A DNA stretch of 64,000 nt from Arsenicicoccus bolidensis DSM 15745 (GCF_000426385.1 NZ_AUFG01000002.1:1-64000), one strand, 5' to 3'; counted from the stretch's first letter, positions 56,188 to 64,000 are shown. The notes: a model not told the origin generated them from the letters alone. Numbers and translations are program-made.

Positions 56188-56676
56188 TCAGGGCTTTCGC
56201 GCCACCTGGTCGGCCCAACGCCCGAGATCGCCGAGCCAGCCGATCGTGCCGATGCTGGTGTAGACCACGTCGAAGTGACCGGTCACGGCGGCGCGGGCGT
56301 CGAGCACGTCCGATTCGACCCACGTGACCTCGGTCCCGGTCGTGGCGGCGAGCCGACGCGCGGCTGCCAGCGACGACAGCGAGAAGTCGACCCCCGTCAT
56401 ACGACCGCCGGCGCGGGCCAGGCTGATGGTGTCGGTGCCGATGTGGCACTGCAGGTGCACGACGTCGAGGCCGCGCAGCGAGCCCTGCGGCAGGTGGGCG
56501 GCGAGGGCGGGCAGGTCGTCGCTGACCACGGTGGAGAGGTATGCCGGGTCCTCGGCGTAGCGCTCGATCCCGTAGGCGACCTCGTGCAGGCCCGCCCGCT
56601 CGTCCCAGTTGGCGCGGTTGGCGTCCCGGGCGACGGCCCAGTCGACGTCGACGTCGGTGCCCTGCTGCTCGCTCAT
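56188..56676 (-). pseudogene. 3'-truncated class I SAM methyltransferase
   Basis: 162 residues only, where close relatives run to about 260-280. The N-terminal half is intact: NWDERAGLHEVAYGIE, LDVVHLQCHIGTDTISLARAGGRMTGVDFS (motif I in the HLQCHxGTDTLSLAR style) and FDVVYTSIGTIGWLGDLGRWADQVAR. The reading frame then ends abruptly (KP, stop), where the family continues with L-x-P-G-G and the rest of the sheet. Only ~85 bp separate it from pabB, so the missing half is not present in another frame. TAGGTT sits six bases before the ATG, so it may still be transcribed. It is probably a relic, or less likely a half-size binding protein. Confidence 0.7.
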
Positions 56677-56690
56677 GGCCAGAACCTACC

Positions 56691-56743
56691 GGGGGCCGAG
56701 GCATCAGCCTGGCGAACGAAGGCCGGCCGATGCCTCGGCCCCC
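56691..56743. repeat. Family C palindromic repeat, copy C3
   Basis: GGGGGCCGAGGCATC (56691-56705) pairs perfectly with GATGCCTCGGCCCCC (56729-56743). The loop AGCCTGGCGAACGAAGGCCG matches that of C1 and C2. It lies between the truncated methyltransferase and the YciI gene. Confidence 0.9.
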
Positions 56744-56749
56744 GGCGGG

Positions 56750-57040
56750 TCAGGGCTGGGCGGCGAAGACGCCGATGACGGGGTTCCACTCGGTGACGTC
56801 GATCCCGGCGACGAGGCCGTGCTGCTGGAAGGGATCGTCCCCCAGCAGCGAGCGCACCTCGTCGGCGCTGTCGGCGCGGAGGATCAGCAGCGCCGACGCC
56901 GGCTTCACGTCGACGTAGGGACCGGACGCCTGCAGCGACCCCGCCTCGGCGAGCCGGCCGAGGAACGCGCGGTGCTCGGGCCGGATCTCGTCGAGGCGGG
57001 GGTCGTCGGAGTAGGAGTAGCGGACTGCGTAGTAGGCCAT
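56750..57040 (-). CDS. YciI family protein
   Basis: 96 residues. The alpha+beta YciI fold (DUF1330-like barrel) with AYYAVRYSYSDDPRLDEIRPEHRAFLGRLAEAGSLQASGPY: the H in PEHRAFL and the ASGP-Y segment are the family's conserved active-site region. Function is mostly unknown; relatives act on small organic acids. ATG at 57040 is chosen because TAGGGT lies six bases upstream. That box overlaps the TAG stop of the metallo-hydrolase gene just above it, so this gene has its own promoter nested at the end of its neighbour. Confidence 0.85.
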   Translation of the reverse strand: MAYYAVRYSYSDDPRLDEIRPEHRAFLGRLAEAGSLQASGPYVDVKPASALLILRADSADEVRSLLGDDPFQQHGLVAGIDVTEWNPVIGVFAAQP

Positions 57041-57049
57041 GGCCACACC

Positions 57050-57688
57050 CTAGGCGGCGCTGGGGTCCTCCCACCCGTCGGCGCCGGCCCGCTCGGCGCC
57101 GATGGTCGTGTCCGGGCCGTGCCCGGTGTGCACGATCGTGTCGTCGGGCAACGCAAAGAGCCTGGTGCGGATCGAGTCGACGATGGTGTCGTATGACGAG
57201 AACGACCGTCCCGTGGCGCCCGGGCCTCCCTGGAAGAGGGTGTCACCGCTGAACACGCGCCCCAGCTCCGCGCTGTAGAAGCAGGTACCGCCCGGCGTGT
57301 GCCCCGGCGTCGCGATCGCCCGCAGCGTCACCCCGCCCACGGTGATCTCGGTGCCGTCGACGATGTCCTCGTCGGGCTGGCGCGTGTCATAGGTCTGCTG
57401 CCACAGCTCGAGGTCGTGCGGGTTGAGCCAGATCGGGGCGCCCGTGGCCTCCGCGAGAGCGGCCGCCTGGTTGACGTGGTCGTCGTGCGCGTGCGTGCAC
57501 ACGATCGCCGCCAGCCGACGCTCGCCGACGGCGGCGGCGATGGCCGAGGCGTCATGCGGGGCGTCGAAGACCACGCACTCGTCATCGTCGCCGACGATCC
57601 ACACGTTGTTGTCGACGTCCCAGGTGCCCCCGTCGAGGGAGAACGTCCCCGACGTGACGAGCTGCTGGACCTGCACGTCGCCGGCCAT
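57050..57688 (-). CDS. Metallo-beta-lactamase-fold hydrolase, probable S-formylmycothiol hydrolase partner
   Basis: 212 residues. The metal site T-H-A-H-D-D-H (H66, H68, D70, H71), the distal His in TPGHTPGG, the Asp in FSGDTLF and the final His of VHTGHGPDT are all present, as in glyoxalase II-like enzymes. It directly follows the mycothiol-dependent formaldehyde dehydrogenase with a one-base overlap (TGATG), the arrangement also seen in mycobacteria. The expected role is hydrolysis of S-formylmycothiol to formate, inferred from the linkage. Confidence 0.88.
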   Translation of the reverse strand: MAGDVQVQQLVTSGTFSLDGGTWDVDNNVWIVGDDDECVVFDAPHDASAIAAAVGERRLAAIVCTHAHDDHVNQAAALAEATGAPIWLNPHDLELWQQTYDTRQPDEDIVDGTEITVGGVTLRAIATPGHTPGGTCFYSAELGRVFSGDTLFQGGPGATGRSFSSYDTIVDSIRTRLFALPDDTIVHTGHGPDTTIGAERAGADGWEDPSAA

Positions 57689-58773
57689 CAGAGCGTCACC
57701 ACCGAGCGGAGGACGTCACCGCGCTTCATGGTGGCGAAGGCCTCCTCGACGTCGCCCAGCCCGATCGTCTCGGACACGAACGCGTCCAGGTCGAGCCGCC
57801 CCTGCAGGTAGAGGTCGACGAGCATCGGGAAGTCGCGGGAGGGCAGGCAGTCGCCATACCAGCTCGACTTGAGCGCACCGCCCCGACCGAAGACGTCGAG
57901 CAGCGGCAGCTCGATGCGCATGTCGGGCGTCGGCACGCCCACCAGGACGACCGTGCCCGCGAGGTCGCGGGCGTAGAACGCCTGCTCGTAGGTCTCGGGG
58001 CGACCGACGGCCTCGATCACGACGTCAGCGCCGTTGCCGTCCGTCAACGCCTGGACCGCCTCGACGACGTCCCCGTCGGCCGGGTCGATCGTGTGCGTCG
58101 CCCCCAGCTCGCGCGCCTTGTCGAGCTTGCGGGGGTCGGTGTCGATGCCGATGATCGTGGCCGCGCCCGCGAGACGCGAGCCCACGACGGCCGCCATACC
58201 GACCCCACCGAGGCCGATGACGGCGACCGAGTCGCCGCGGCCGACGTTGCCCGTGTTGATGGCTGCGCCGAGCCCGGCCATGACGCCGCAGCCGAGCAGG
58301 CCCGCCGCCTCGGCCCCGGCGCGCTCGTCGACGCGCGTGCACTGGCCGGCCGCGACCAGCGTCTTCTCCGCGAAGGCCCCGATCCCCAGCGCCGGCGTCA
58401 GCTCGGTGCCGTCCGTGAGCGTCATCTTCTGCGTGGCGTTGTGCGTGGCGAAGCAGTACCACGGGCGTCCGCGGCGGCAGGCCCGGCACTCCCCGCACAC
58501 CGCACGCCAGTTGAGGATCACGAAGTCCCCGACCGCCACCTCGGTGACGCCCTCACCGACGGCGCTGACCCGGCCGGCGGCCTCGTGCCCGAGCAGGAAC
58601 GGGAACTCGTCGTTGATCCCGCCCTGCTGGTAGTGGTAGTCCGTGTGGCAGACGCCGCACGCCTCGACGTCGACGACGGCCTCGCCGGGTCCCGGGTCCG
58701 GGACCACGATGTCGACGAGCTCGACCGGCTCGCCCTTGGCTCGGGAGATCACTCCCTTGACGGTGGTGGGCAT
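57688..58773 (-). CDS. mscR: S-(hydroxymethyl)mycothiol dehydrogenase
   Basis: 361 residues, class III-type zinc alcohol dehydrogenase. Catalytic zinc ligands C42 ([10 protein letters not shown]), H63/E64 (GHEAAG) and structural zinc cysteines C93, C96, C99 and C107 are present. The NAD motif is [12 protein letters not shown]. It oxidises the formaldehyde-mycothiol adduct; in mycobacteria the homolog also reduces S-nitrosomycothiol. AAGGGGCG precedes the ATG. Coupled to the downstream metallo-hydrolase. It is strong evidence that the organism makes mycothiol. Confidence 0.93.
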   Translation of the reverse strand: MPTTVKGVISRAKGEPVELVDIVVPDPGPGEAVVDVEACGVCHTDYHYQQGGINDEFPFLLGHEAAGRVSAVGEGVTEVAVGDFVILNWRAVCGECRACRRGRPWYCFATHNATQKMTLTDGTELTPALGIGAFAEKTLVAAGQCTRVDERAGAEAAGLLGCGVMAGLGAAINTGNVGRGDSVAVIGLGGVGMAAVVGSRLAGAATIIGIDTDPRKLDKARELGATHTIDPADGDVVEAVQALTDGNGADVVIEAVGRPETYEQAFYARDLAGTVVLVGVPTPDMRIELPLLDVFGRGGALKSSWYGDCLPSRDFPMLVDLYLQGRLDLDAFVSETIGLGDVEEAFATMKRGDVLRSVVTL

Positions 58774-58845
58774 TGGGGCGCCCCTTCCTGGCCTCGCGGC
58801 CGGTTGTCTCTCCGCCCACCATCCCAGTGCCCAGCCCCGATCCGG

Positions 58846-59682
58846 TCAACCTGCCGTATGACGCCCGCCGCGATCGCCGGCCTCCGCGAGTCCCGGGCGG
58901 TGGGGCGAGCAGCGGGGCACCACGAGCGGGGTCCCGGACTCGGGGTCGGGGATCACGCTCGCGTCGAGGGCGAACACCTCGCGCACCATCTCCTCGGTGA
59001 GCACGTCGGCGGGTGCGCCCTGCGCCGCGACGACGCCGGCCCGCATGGCGACGAGGTGGTCGGCATACCGCGCCGCCAGGCCGAGGTCGTGCAGCACCAT
59101 GACGACCGTGGTGGCCCGCTCGGCGTTGAGGGCGGCGACCAGGTCGAGCATCTCGATCTGGTGGGTGAGGTCGAGATAGGTCGTCGGCTCGTCGAGCAGC
59201 AGCAGGTCGGTCTCCTGCGCGAGGGCCATGGCGATCCACACGCGCTGACGCTGGCCACCGGACAGCTCGGCGACCGGGGCGTCGGCGAGCGAGCTGGTGC
59301 CCGTCTCCGCCAGGGCCCGCTCGACGGCCTCGGCGTCGTGCGCCGAGCTGCGCCGCCACAGCCCCTGGTGGGGGTGCCGGCCGCGGCCGACGAGCTCGGC
59401 GACGGTGACCCCCTCGGGCGCGACGGGGTGCTGGGGCAGCAGGCCGAGGGTGCGGGCGACGGTCCGGGTGGGCTGCTCGTGGATGGGGCGTCCGTCGAGC
59501 AGCACGGCTCCGGAGAGCGGCCGCAGCAGGCGAGCGAGACCGCGCAGCAGCGTCGACTTGCCGCAGGCGTTGGGGCCGACGACGACGGTCACGCGACCGT
59601 CCGGGATCTCGAGGGTGAGGTCGCGGACGACCGGCTCCCCGCCGTAGCCGAGGGTCAGGTCGCGGGTGGCCAGTCGGGTCAT
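58846..59682 (-). CDS. Iron-siderophore ABC transporter ATP-binding protein
   Basis: 278 residues. Walker A GPNACGKST (about 35-43), signature LSGGQRQRVWIAMALAQ, Walker B LLLLDEPTTYLDL and switch LHD are typical of FepC/FhuC-type ATPases (the short D-loop TTYLD is characteristic). The ATG overlaps the preceding permease stop by one base (TGATG). It energises import through the two FecCD permeases. Last gene of the iron operon (58846-62745). Confidence 0.94.
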   Translation of the reverse strand: MTRLATRDLTLGYGGEPVVRDLTLEIPDGRVTVVVGPNACGKSTLLRGLARLLRPLSGAVLLDGRPIHEQPTRTVARTLGLLPQHPVAPEGVTVAELVGRGRHPHQGLWRRSSAHDAEAVERALAETGTSSLADAPVAELSGGQRQRVWIAMALAQETDLLLLDEPTTYLDLTHQIEMLDLVAALNAERATTVVMVLHDLGLAARYADHLVAMRAGVVAAQGAPADVLTEEMVREVFALDASVIPDPESGTPLVVPRCSPHRPGLAEAGDRGGRHTAG

Positions 59683-60713
59683 CAGAGGGTTCCTTCGGTA
59701 CGGCCGCGGGTCATCAGCCAGAGCAGCACGGGGGCGCCGGTGACGCCGGTGACCACGCCGGCGGGCAGGTGGACGTCGGGGATCACGTGGCCGCCGATCA
59801 GGTCCGCGGCGACCACCACGACCGCGCCGACGAGGGCCGCGCCGACGATCGTCGGGCGACCGCGGTCCAGAGCCCGGGCGATGGGCCCGGCCATGAACGC
59901 CACGAAGGCCATCGGCCCCACCGCCGCCACCGCGAGCGCAAGCACGACGACGCCGACGGCGAGGAGCAGGTCCGCGGCGTGGCGCCGTCCCCCGAGCCCG
60001 AGCGCGAGGTCGTCGCCGAGCTGCAGCGCGGGCAGGTCCCGGCTCGCGACCCAGAGCAGCAGGTATGCCGCGACCGACGTCACGGCCAGCCACCGGATCG
60101 TCGTCCAGTCCGCCTGGCCGAGGCTGCCGGTCAACCACCGGAGCACGAGCTGGGTGTCGAACTCGTCGGCGCGGGTGAAGAGGTAGTGGACGACCGAGGC
60201 CAGCACCGACGAGACGCCGACGCCGACCAGGACGAGGCGCTCGCCGGTGGACTGCGCGACGACCCGCACGAGGACGGCCACGACCAAGGCCCCCGCCACG
60301 GCCAGGAGAGACAGCGTCGGCCCGCTGAGGCCGAGCACCACGATGCCGACGACCGCGGCGGCCGAGGCGCCCATGCCGACGCCGACGATGTCGGGGCTGG
60401 CCAGCGGGTTGCGCAGGACGGTCTGGAAGGTCGCGCCGGCCGCGCCGAACGCAGCACCGGCGAGCAGGCCTAGGACGGCCCGGGGCAGGCTGCTCTCCAT
60501 CAGGATGAAGCTCGCCCCCGGGATGACCTCGCCCCGCAGGATCGCGACGGCGTCGACGACGGGGATCACCAGGTCCCCCAGCAGGGCTCGCGCGACGGCC
60601 AGGCCGAGCGCGAGGACCGCGAGGACGACGAGGAGAACGCGGTGGTGGGTGCGCCGGCTCAGCGAACGCCGCGCGTCGCGGGTCGCGGGCTCCCGCACGG
60701 CGAGGGTGCTCAC
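59682..60713 (-). CDS. Iron-siderophore ABC transporter permease (FecCD family, second)
   Basis: 343 residues with eight to nine transmembrane helices. The coupling motif around ALGLGGRRHAADLLLAVG and the LPRAVLGLLAGAAFGAAGATFQTVLRNPLASPDIVGV block are FecCD hallmarks. GTG at 60713 (STLAVREP after the start) is favoured since it overlaps the first permease's stop (GTGA). Confidence 0.92.
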   Translation of the reverse strand: MSTLAVREPATRDARRSLSRRTHHRVLLVVLAVLALGLAVARALLGDLVIPVVDAVAILRGEVIPGASFILMESSLPRAVLGLLAGAAFGAAGATFQTVLRNPLASPDIVGVGMGASAAAVVGIVVLGLSGPTLSLLAVAGALVVAVLVRVVAQSTGERLVLVGVGVSSVLASVVHYLFTRADEFDTQLVLRWLTGSLGQADWTTIRWLAVTSVAAYLLLWVASRDLPALQLGDDLALGLGGRRHAADLLLAVGVVVLALAVAAVGPMAFVAFMAGPIARALDRGRPTIVGAALVGAVVVVAADLIGGHVIPDVHLPAGVVTGVTGAPVLLWLMTRGRTEGTL

Positions 60714-61690
60714 AGCCGCCCCCGTCGCACGGCCCACACGAAACCGGGCAGGCCGACCATCGCCGTCATGATCCCGACCTGCACCTCCGACGGCGGCAGC
60801 ACCACGCGTCCCACGGTGTCGGCGGCGGCCACCAGCGCCGCCCCCAGCACGGCGCTGAGCGGCAGCACGCGACCGTGGGCCGGACCGACGACGGACCGGG
60901 CGGCGTGCGGGACCAGCAGCCCGACGAAGCCCACGGGCCCGGCGAGGGCGGTGGCGCCGGCGGCCAGCAGCACGGCGACCGCACCCACGGCCCAGCGGGT
61001 GCGGGTGGGGTGGGTGCCGAGGGCCGCGGCGACGTCGTCACCGAGCGCCAGCGCGTCGAGCCGCCGAGCGAGGACCAGCGACAGCACCGCCCCCACGACC
61101 AGCACGGGACCGACGGCGGCGAGCAGAGCGAGGTCGCGCCCACCGATGGTCCCCACCTGCCAGAAGCGGAACGCCTGCAGCGTGCCGTGGTCCCCCAGCA
61201 GCAGGGCCGTCGACACCGAGGTGAGCGCGGCGGTCACGGCCGCGCCGGCGATGGTGACCGAGCCCGGCCGCAGGCCCCCGCGCGACACCGCCGCCAGCAG
61301 GTGCACGACGATCGCGGCGACCGCTGCCCCCACGAACGCGGCGCCCACGTGCGCCAGCGGCGCGGACAGGCCGCCGATGCTGATCGCCACCACCATCGCG
61401 AGCGACGCCCCGGCGGACACCCCGAGGATCCCGGGGTCCGCCAGGGGGTTGCGCGTCAGCCCCTGGAAGCAGGCCCCCGAGAGCCCGAGCGCCGCGCCCA
61501 CGACGACCGCCAGCACCGTCCGGTCGACGCGCGCCATCGCGATCGCGTACAGCGGGTCGGCGGGGTCGAGCAGGGCGCTGGGCGCGACCGCCCGCGAGCC
61601 GACGAGCAGCGACGCGGCGAGCGCGACCAGCAGGACCAGCAGCGGTGAGAGGGCCCGGACGGCGGCCGGCGCGGGGACGGCCCGGCTCAT
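60710..61690 (-). CDS. Iron-siderophore ABC transporter permease (FecCD family, first)
   Basis: 326 residues, nine hydrophobic segments. VDRTVLAVVVGAALGLSGACFQGLTRNPLADPGILGVSAGASLA and the DALALGDDVAAALG coupling motif are typical of FecD/FepD. It forms a heterodimeric channel with the second permease. Start and stop overlap the neighbours (ATGA, GTGA). Confidence 0.93.
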   Translation of the reverse strand: MSRAVPAPAAVRALSPLLVLLVALAASLLVGSRAVAPSALLDPADPLYAIAMARVDRTVLAVVVGAALGLSGACFQGLTRNPLADPGILGVSAGASLAMVVAISIGGLSAPLAHVGAAFVGAAVAAIVVHLLAAVSRGGLRPGSVTIAGAAVTAALTSVSTALLLGDHGTLQAFRFWQVGTIGGRDLALLAAVGPVLVVGAVLSLVLARRLDALALGDDVAAALGTHPTRTRWAVGAVAVLLAAGATALAGPVGFVGLLVPHAARSVVGPAHGRVLPLSAVLGAALVAAADTVGRVVLPPSEVQVGIMTAMVGLPGFVWAVRRGRL

Positions 61691-62745
61691 GCGCCCTTGA
61701 CGGCCTTGACCACGCCGGGGAGGTACTTGTCGATGATGAACGGCATCGACAGCGGGCTGGGGTTGGTGACCGACAGGCCGATCTGCTTGTCCACCTCGGC
61801 GTAGGCGTGCCCCGACTTCAGCGCCGGGATCTGGCCGATCAGCGGGTTGGCCTTGAACGACGCGATGTCGGCGGGCTTGTCGGCATACGTGAGGAGCACG
61901 TCGGACTGGATCGTCGAGGCCTGCTCGGCTGAGACGTTGCCGTAGAACTGGCCGGGCTTGACGGCGGTGCCGACGATCGGCGCGCTCCTGAGGCCGAAGG
62001 CCTCCAGGGCGCGGACCCGGTTGTCCTCCTTGCCGTAGATGCCGATCTGCGACAGGTCGGTCGTGGTGAGGTAGGCGAAGACCATGGTCTTGCCGGCGAG
62101 CTCGGGGTGAGCCGCCTTGGCGTCCGCGACGACCTTGTCGGTCTGCGCGCGGACGGCGGTGGCCTTGGTGGGGCGGCCGAGGGCCTTGCCGACCGTCTCC
62201 AGCGAGGTCGTCCACGGCGTCACCCACGGCGCACCCGGCTGGGCGACGACCGGCGCGATCTTGGACAGCTTGTCGTAGTCCGCCTTGGTCAGGCCGGAGC
62301 TGGTGGCCAGGATGACGTCGGGCGCGAGCTTGGCGATCTCGGTGACGGGGATGCCGTCGGTGTCGTCGTAGCGCGTGGGGGTCTTGCCGCCGAGCCTGGC
62401 CACGGCCGCGTCGAACCAGTCGGTGGACTTGCCGGCATTGCCGCCCCACGTCATCGCGGTCGCGCCCACCGGCACCACCCCGAGCGAGACCGCCATGTCC
62501 TGGTCGACCCAGCCCACGGTCGCGACCCTGGTCGGCTCCTTGCTGATCGTGGTCTCGCCGAAGGCGTGCTTGATGGTCACCGGGAAGGCGCCCTGCTCGG
62601 CGGCGCTGCCCTGGGACCCTGGGGACGCGGTCGCGGACGTGGCCGCGTTGCCCCCGGACGTTGACCCAGACGAGCCCGCGCCGCAGGCGGCGAGGGCGAG
62701 CGTCGCGGAGGTGAGCACCAGCAGGGAACGGCGGGTCAGGGGCAC
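61687..62745 (-). CDS. Iron-siderophore ABC transporter substrate-binding lipoprotein
   Basis: 352 residues. A lipoprotein signal (LTRRSLLVLTSATLALAACG, Cys about 21; the double Arg could also allow Tat export) precedes a Ser/Gly/Thr linker and a FecB/FhuD-like Fe-siderophore-binding fold (TRVATVGWVDQDMAVSLGVVPVGAT, IAKLAPDVILATSSGLTKADYDKL). The ligand siderophore is unknown, and no biosynthesis genes are nearby. First gene of the operon, GTG start, preceded by a strong iron box at 62764-62792. Confidence 0.92.
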   Translation of the reverse strand: MPLTRRSLLVLTSATLALAACGAGSSGSTSGGNAATSATASPGSQGSAAEQGAFPVTIKHAFGETTISKEPTRVATVGWVDQDMAVSLGVVPVGATAMTWGGNAGKSTDWFDAAVARLGGKTPTRYDDTDGIPVTEIAKLAPDVILATSSGLTKADYDKLSKIAPVVAQPGAPWVTPWTTSLETVGKALGRPTKATAVRAQTDKVVADAKAAHPELAGKTMVFAYLTTTDLSQIGIYGKEDNRVRALEAFGLRSAPIVGTAVKPGQFYGNVSAEQASTIQSDVLLTYADKPADIASFKANPLIGQIPALKSGHAYAEVDKQIGLSVTNPSPLSMPFIIDKYLPGVVKAVKGA

Positions 62746-62763
62746 GAGAGGTCCAATCGTCGG

Positions 62764-62792
62764 TAAGGCTTGCCTAAGTTAGGCAAACCTTA
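62764..62792 (-). promoter_or_regulatory. DtxR/IdeR-type iron box of the siderophore operon
   Basis: TAAGGCTTGCCTAA (62764-62777), one base, TTAGGCAAACCTTA (62779-62792) is a nearly perfect 14-bp palindrome (one mismatch). It matches the TTAGGTTAGSCTAACCTAA consensus of DtxR and IdeR. It lies 19 bases upstream of the binding-protein start, where iron-loaded repressor would block transcription. Confidence 0.85.
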
Positions 62793-62862
62793 GCCCTATC
62801 GCTCGGCGGCGTGCGACCCGTCCCACAGCGCGCTCGTAGGCCGGACCCCTAGGGTGGGGAGC

Positions 62863-63879
62863 ATGCGCGTTCTCGTCAGCGGTGGCGCCGGCTACATCGG
62901 CTCGCACACCACCCTCCAGGTCCTTGCCGCCGGTCACGACGTGGTCGTGGTCGACAACTTCTCCAACGCCAAGCCGTCCGTGATGGCCCGGCTCGAGGCC
63001 CTCGCGGGGCAGCCGATCGAGGTCCACGGCTTCGACCTGACCGACCGCGACAAGACCGAGCACCTGTTCGCCACCGAGCAGTTCGACGCGGTCATCCACT
63101 TCGCGGGGTTCAAGGCCGTCGGCGAGTCCGTCGAGAAGCCGCTCGAGTACTACGAGAACAACCTCGACTCGACCTTCTCCCTCGTGCGCGCGATGCAGCG
63201 CCACGGCGTCAAGAAGCTCGTGTTCTCCTCCAGCGCAACGGTGTACGGCGAGGACGCGCCCGTCCCGATGAAGGAGGACTTCCCCACCTCCGCCACCAAC
63301 CCCTACGGCTGGACCAAGGTGATGATCGAGCAGATCCTGCGCGACGTCGCCGTGGCCGACCCCGAGATGCGGATCGCGCTGCTGCGCTACTTCAACCCCG
63401 TGGGCGCCCACCCGTCGGGCACGATCGGCGAGGACCCGCAGGGCATCCCCAACAACCTCGTGCCGTTCATCGCGCAGGTCGCCGTGGGCCGCCGCGAGCA
63501 CCTCAACATCTTCGGCGATGACTACGACACCCCCGACGGCACCGGCCTGCGCGACTACATCCACGTGGAGGACCTCGCCGCCGGCCACGTCGCCGCCCTC
63601 AACCGCCTCGGCCAGGTCGACGACGCCGTCTCCACCTGGAACCTCGGCACCGGCCACGGCACCTCGGTCAAGGAGATGCTCGCGGCCTTCAGCCGCGCCG
63701 TCGGCCGCGACCTCCCCTACCAGGTCGCCCCGCGCCGTCCGGGCGACATCGCAGCCTCGTATGCCGACCCCTCTCGCGCCAACCGCGAGCTCGGGTGGCA
63801 GGCCACCCGGACCGTCGACGACATGTGCGCCGACACCTGGCGCTGGCAGTCCGGCAACCCCGAGGGCTACCCCAGCTGA
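62863..63879 (+). CDS. galE: UDP-glucose 4-epimerase
   Basis: 338 residues, the length of bacterial GalE. NAD-binding GGAGYIGSH (7-15), catalytic S124 (SSSATVYG) and Y148/K152 (YGWTK), plus RYFNPVGAHPSG and LRDYIHVEDLAAGH, are all canonical for the short-chain epimerases. It interconverts UDP-glucose and UDP-galactose. ATG at 62863 is chosen over 62854 since TAGGGT (62850-62855) ends seven bases before it, marking a leaderless promoter. Monocistronic in this window. Confidence 0.95.
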   Translation: MRVLVSGGAGYIGSHTTLQVLAAGHDVVVVDNFSNAKPSVMARLEALAGQPIEVHGFDLTDRDKTEHLFATEQFDAVIHFAGFKAVGESVEKPLEYYENNLDSTFSLVRAMQRHGVKKLVFSSSATVYGEDAPVPMKEDFPTSATNPYGWTKVMIEQILRDVAVADPEMRIALLRYFNPVGAHPSGTIGEDPQGIPNNLVPFIAQVAVGRREHLNIFGDDYDTPDGTGLRDYIHVEDLAAGHVAALNRLGQVDDAVSTWNLGTGHGTSVKEMLAAFSRAVGRDLPYQVAPRRPGDIAASYADPSRANRELGWQATRTVDDMCADTWRWQSGNPEGYPS

Positions 63880-63914
63880 CCGGTCTCTCCGGCGCGTGCC
63901 GAGGCGTGCGCCGC

Positions 63915-63971
63915 AGAGTGGTCGCAGAGTCGACGTCTGCGACCCCCTGACGTCGGGTTCGTGACCACTCT
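63915..63971 (+). terminator. Nested hairpin after galE
   Basis: Outer arms AGAGTGGTC (63915-63923) and GACCACTCT (63963-63971) enclose inner arms GTCGCAGA (63921-63928) and TCTGCGAC (63936-63943). The two stems overlap at GTC, so they are alternatives, not simultaneous. No gene is seen between 63880 and 64000. Confidence 0.5.
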
Positions 63972-64000
63972 GTCGCGAGCCCGCGCGGCTAGCGAGACGG

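Overview
The window is very GC-rich actinobacterial DNA. The organism uses mycothiol (S-(hydroxymethyl)mycothiol dehydrogenase at 57688-58773, a mycothiol-dependent maleylpyruvate-isomerase-like protein at 24809-25711). Many genes are probably leaderless, with a TANNNT -10 box 6-8 nt before the start codon. The gene set (FadE5-like acyl-CoA dehydrogenase, NirA-type sulfite reductase, actinobacterial BKD complex, PaaN, DUF3618 proteins) fits a Micrococcales-type chromosome, perhaps Intrasporangiaceae. That placement is an inference from gene content and style. No prophage, transposase, CRISPR array or rRNA operon was found.

Layout. 1-4300: tail of an acidic PEP-repeat protein, universal stress protein, dCTP deaminase, tRNA-Gly(CCC) and a membrane PAS-GGDEF-EAL protein whose GGDEF half looks dead. 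4455-6320: acyl-CoA dehydrogenase. 6540-12213: a tightly overlapped assimilatory sulfate reduction operon (sir, zinc-ribbon protein, cysH, cysC, cysD, cysN), preceded by a 27-codon leader peptide resembling the cysteine-sensing leaders of actinobacterial sulfur operons. 12326-17152: DUF2231 protein, osmoprotectant ABC transporter, HAD-like protein. 17342-19382: DUF3618/holin-like envelope-stress operon. 19503-24748: PPK2, small membrane protein, NHL-thioredoxin protein, CopD-CtaG fusion. 24809-29972: mycothiol enzyme, MarR regulator with DHA2 efflux pump, methyltransferase, PurU. 30331-33963: branched-chain 2-oxoacid dehydrogenase E1a-E1b-E2. 34169-41906: Pro/Thr-rich anchored protein, HisC/Pat aminotransferase, small membrane protein, EamA-esterase-Nudix operon, CGNR regulator, small alarmone synthetase. 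41960-47891: GMC oxidoreductase, OsmC, acetyltransferase, ornithine cyclodeaminase family protein, ArsR-SRPBCC pair, RDD-like protein. 48205-53112: phenylacetate genes (paaN divergent from paaH-paaI-paaK). 53162-56101: VapBC pair and pabC-pabB. 56188-58773: truncated methyltransferase, YciI protein, formaldehyde/mycothiol detoxification pair. 58846-62745: iron-siderophore ABC operon behind a DtxR/IdeR-type iron box. 62863-63879: galE.

The most unusual content is intergenic. At least four families of palindromic, REP-like repeats (called A, B, C and D here) recur between genes. A, D and B occur in the same order at two sites bracketing a three-gene ArsR-SRPBCC-RDD cassette. One B copy supplies the last codons of paaH, and A or C copies coincide with the stop codons of other genes. 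There are also a 19-bp minisatellite (9 units), an exact-length 50-bp tandem duplication, and a strong excess of the heptamer GTATGCC/GGCATAC in both coding and noncoding DNA.
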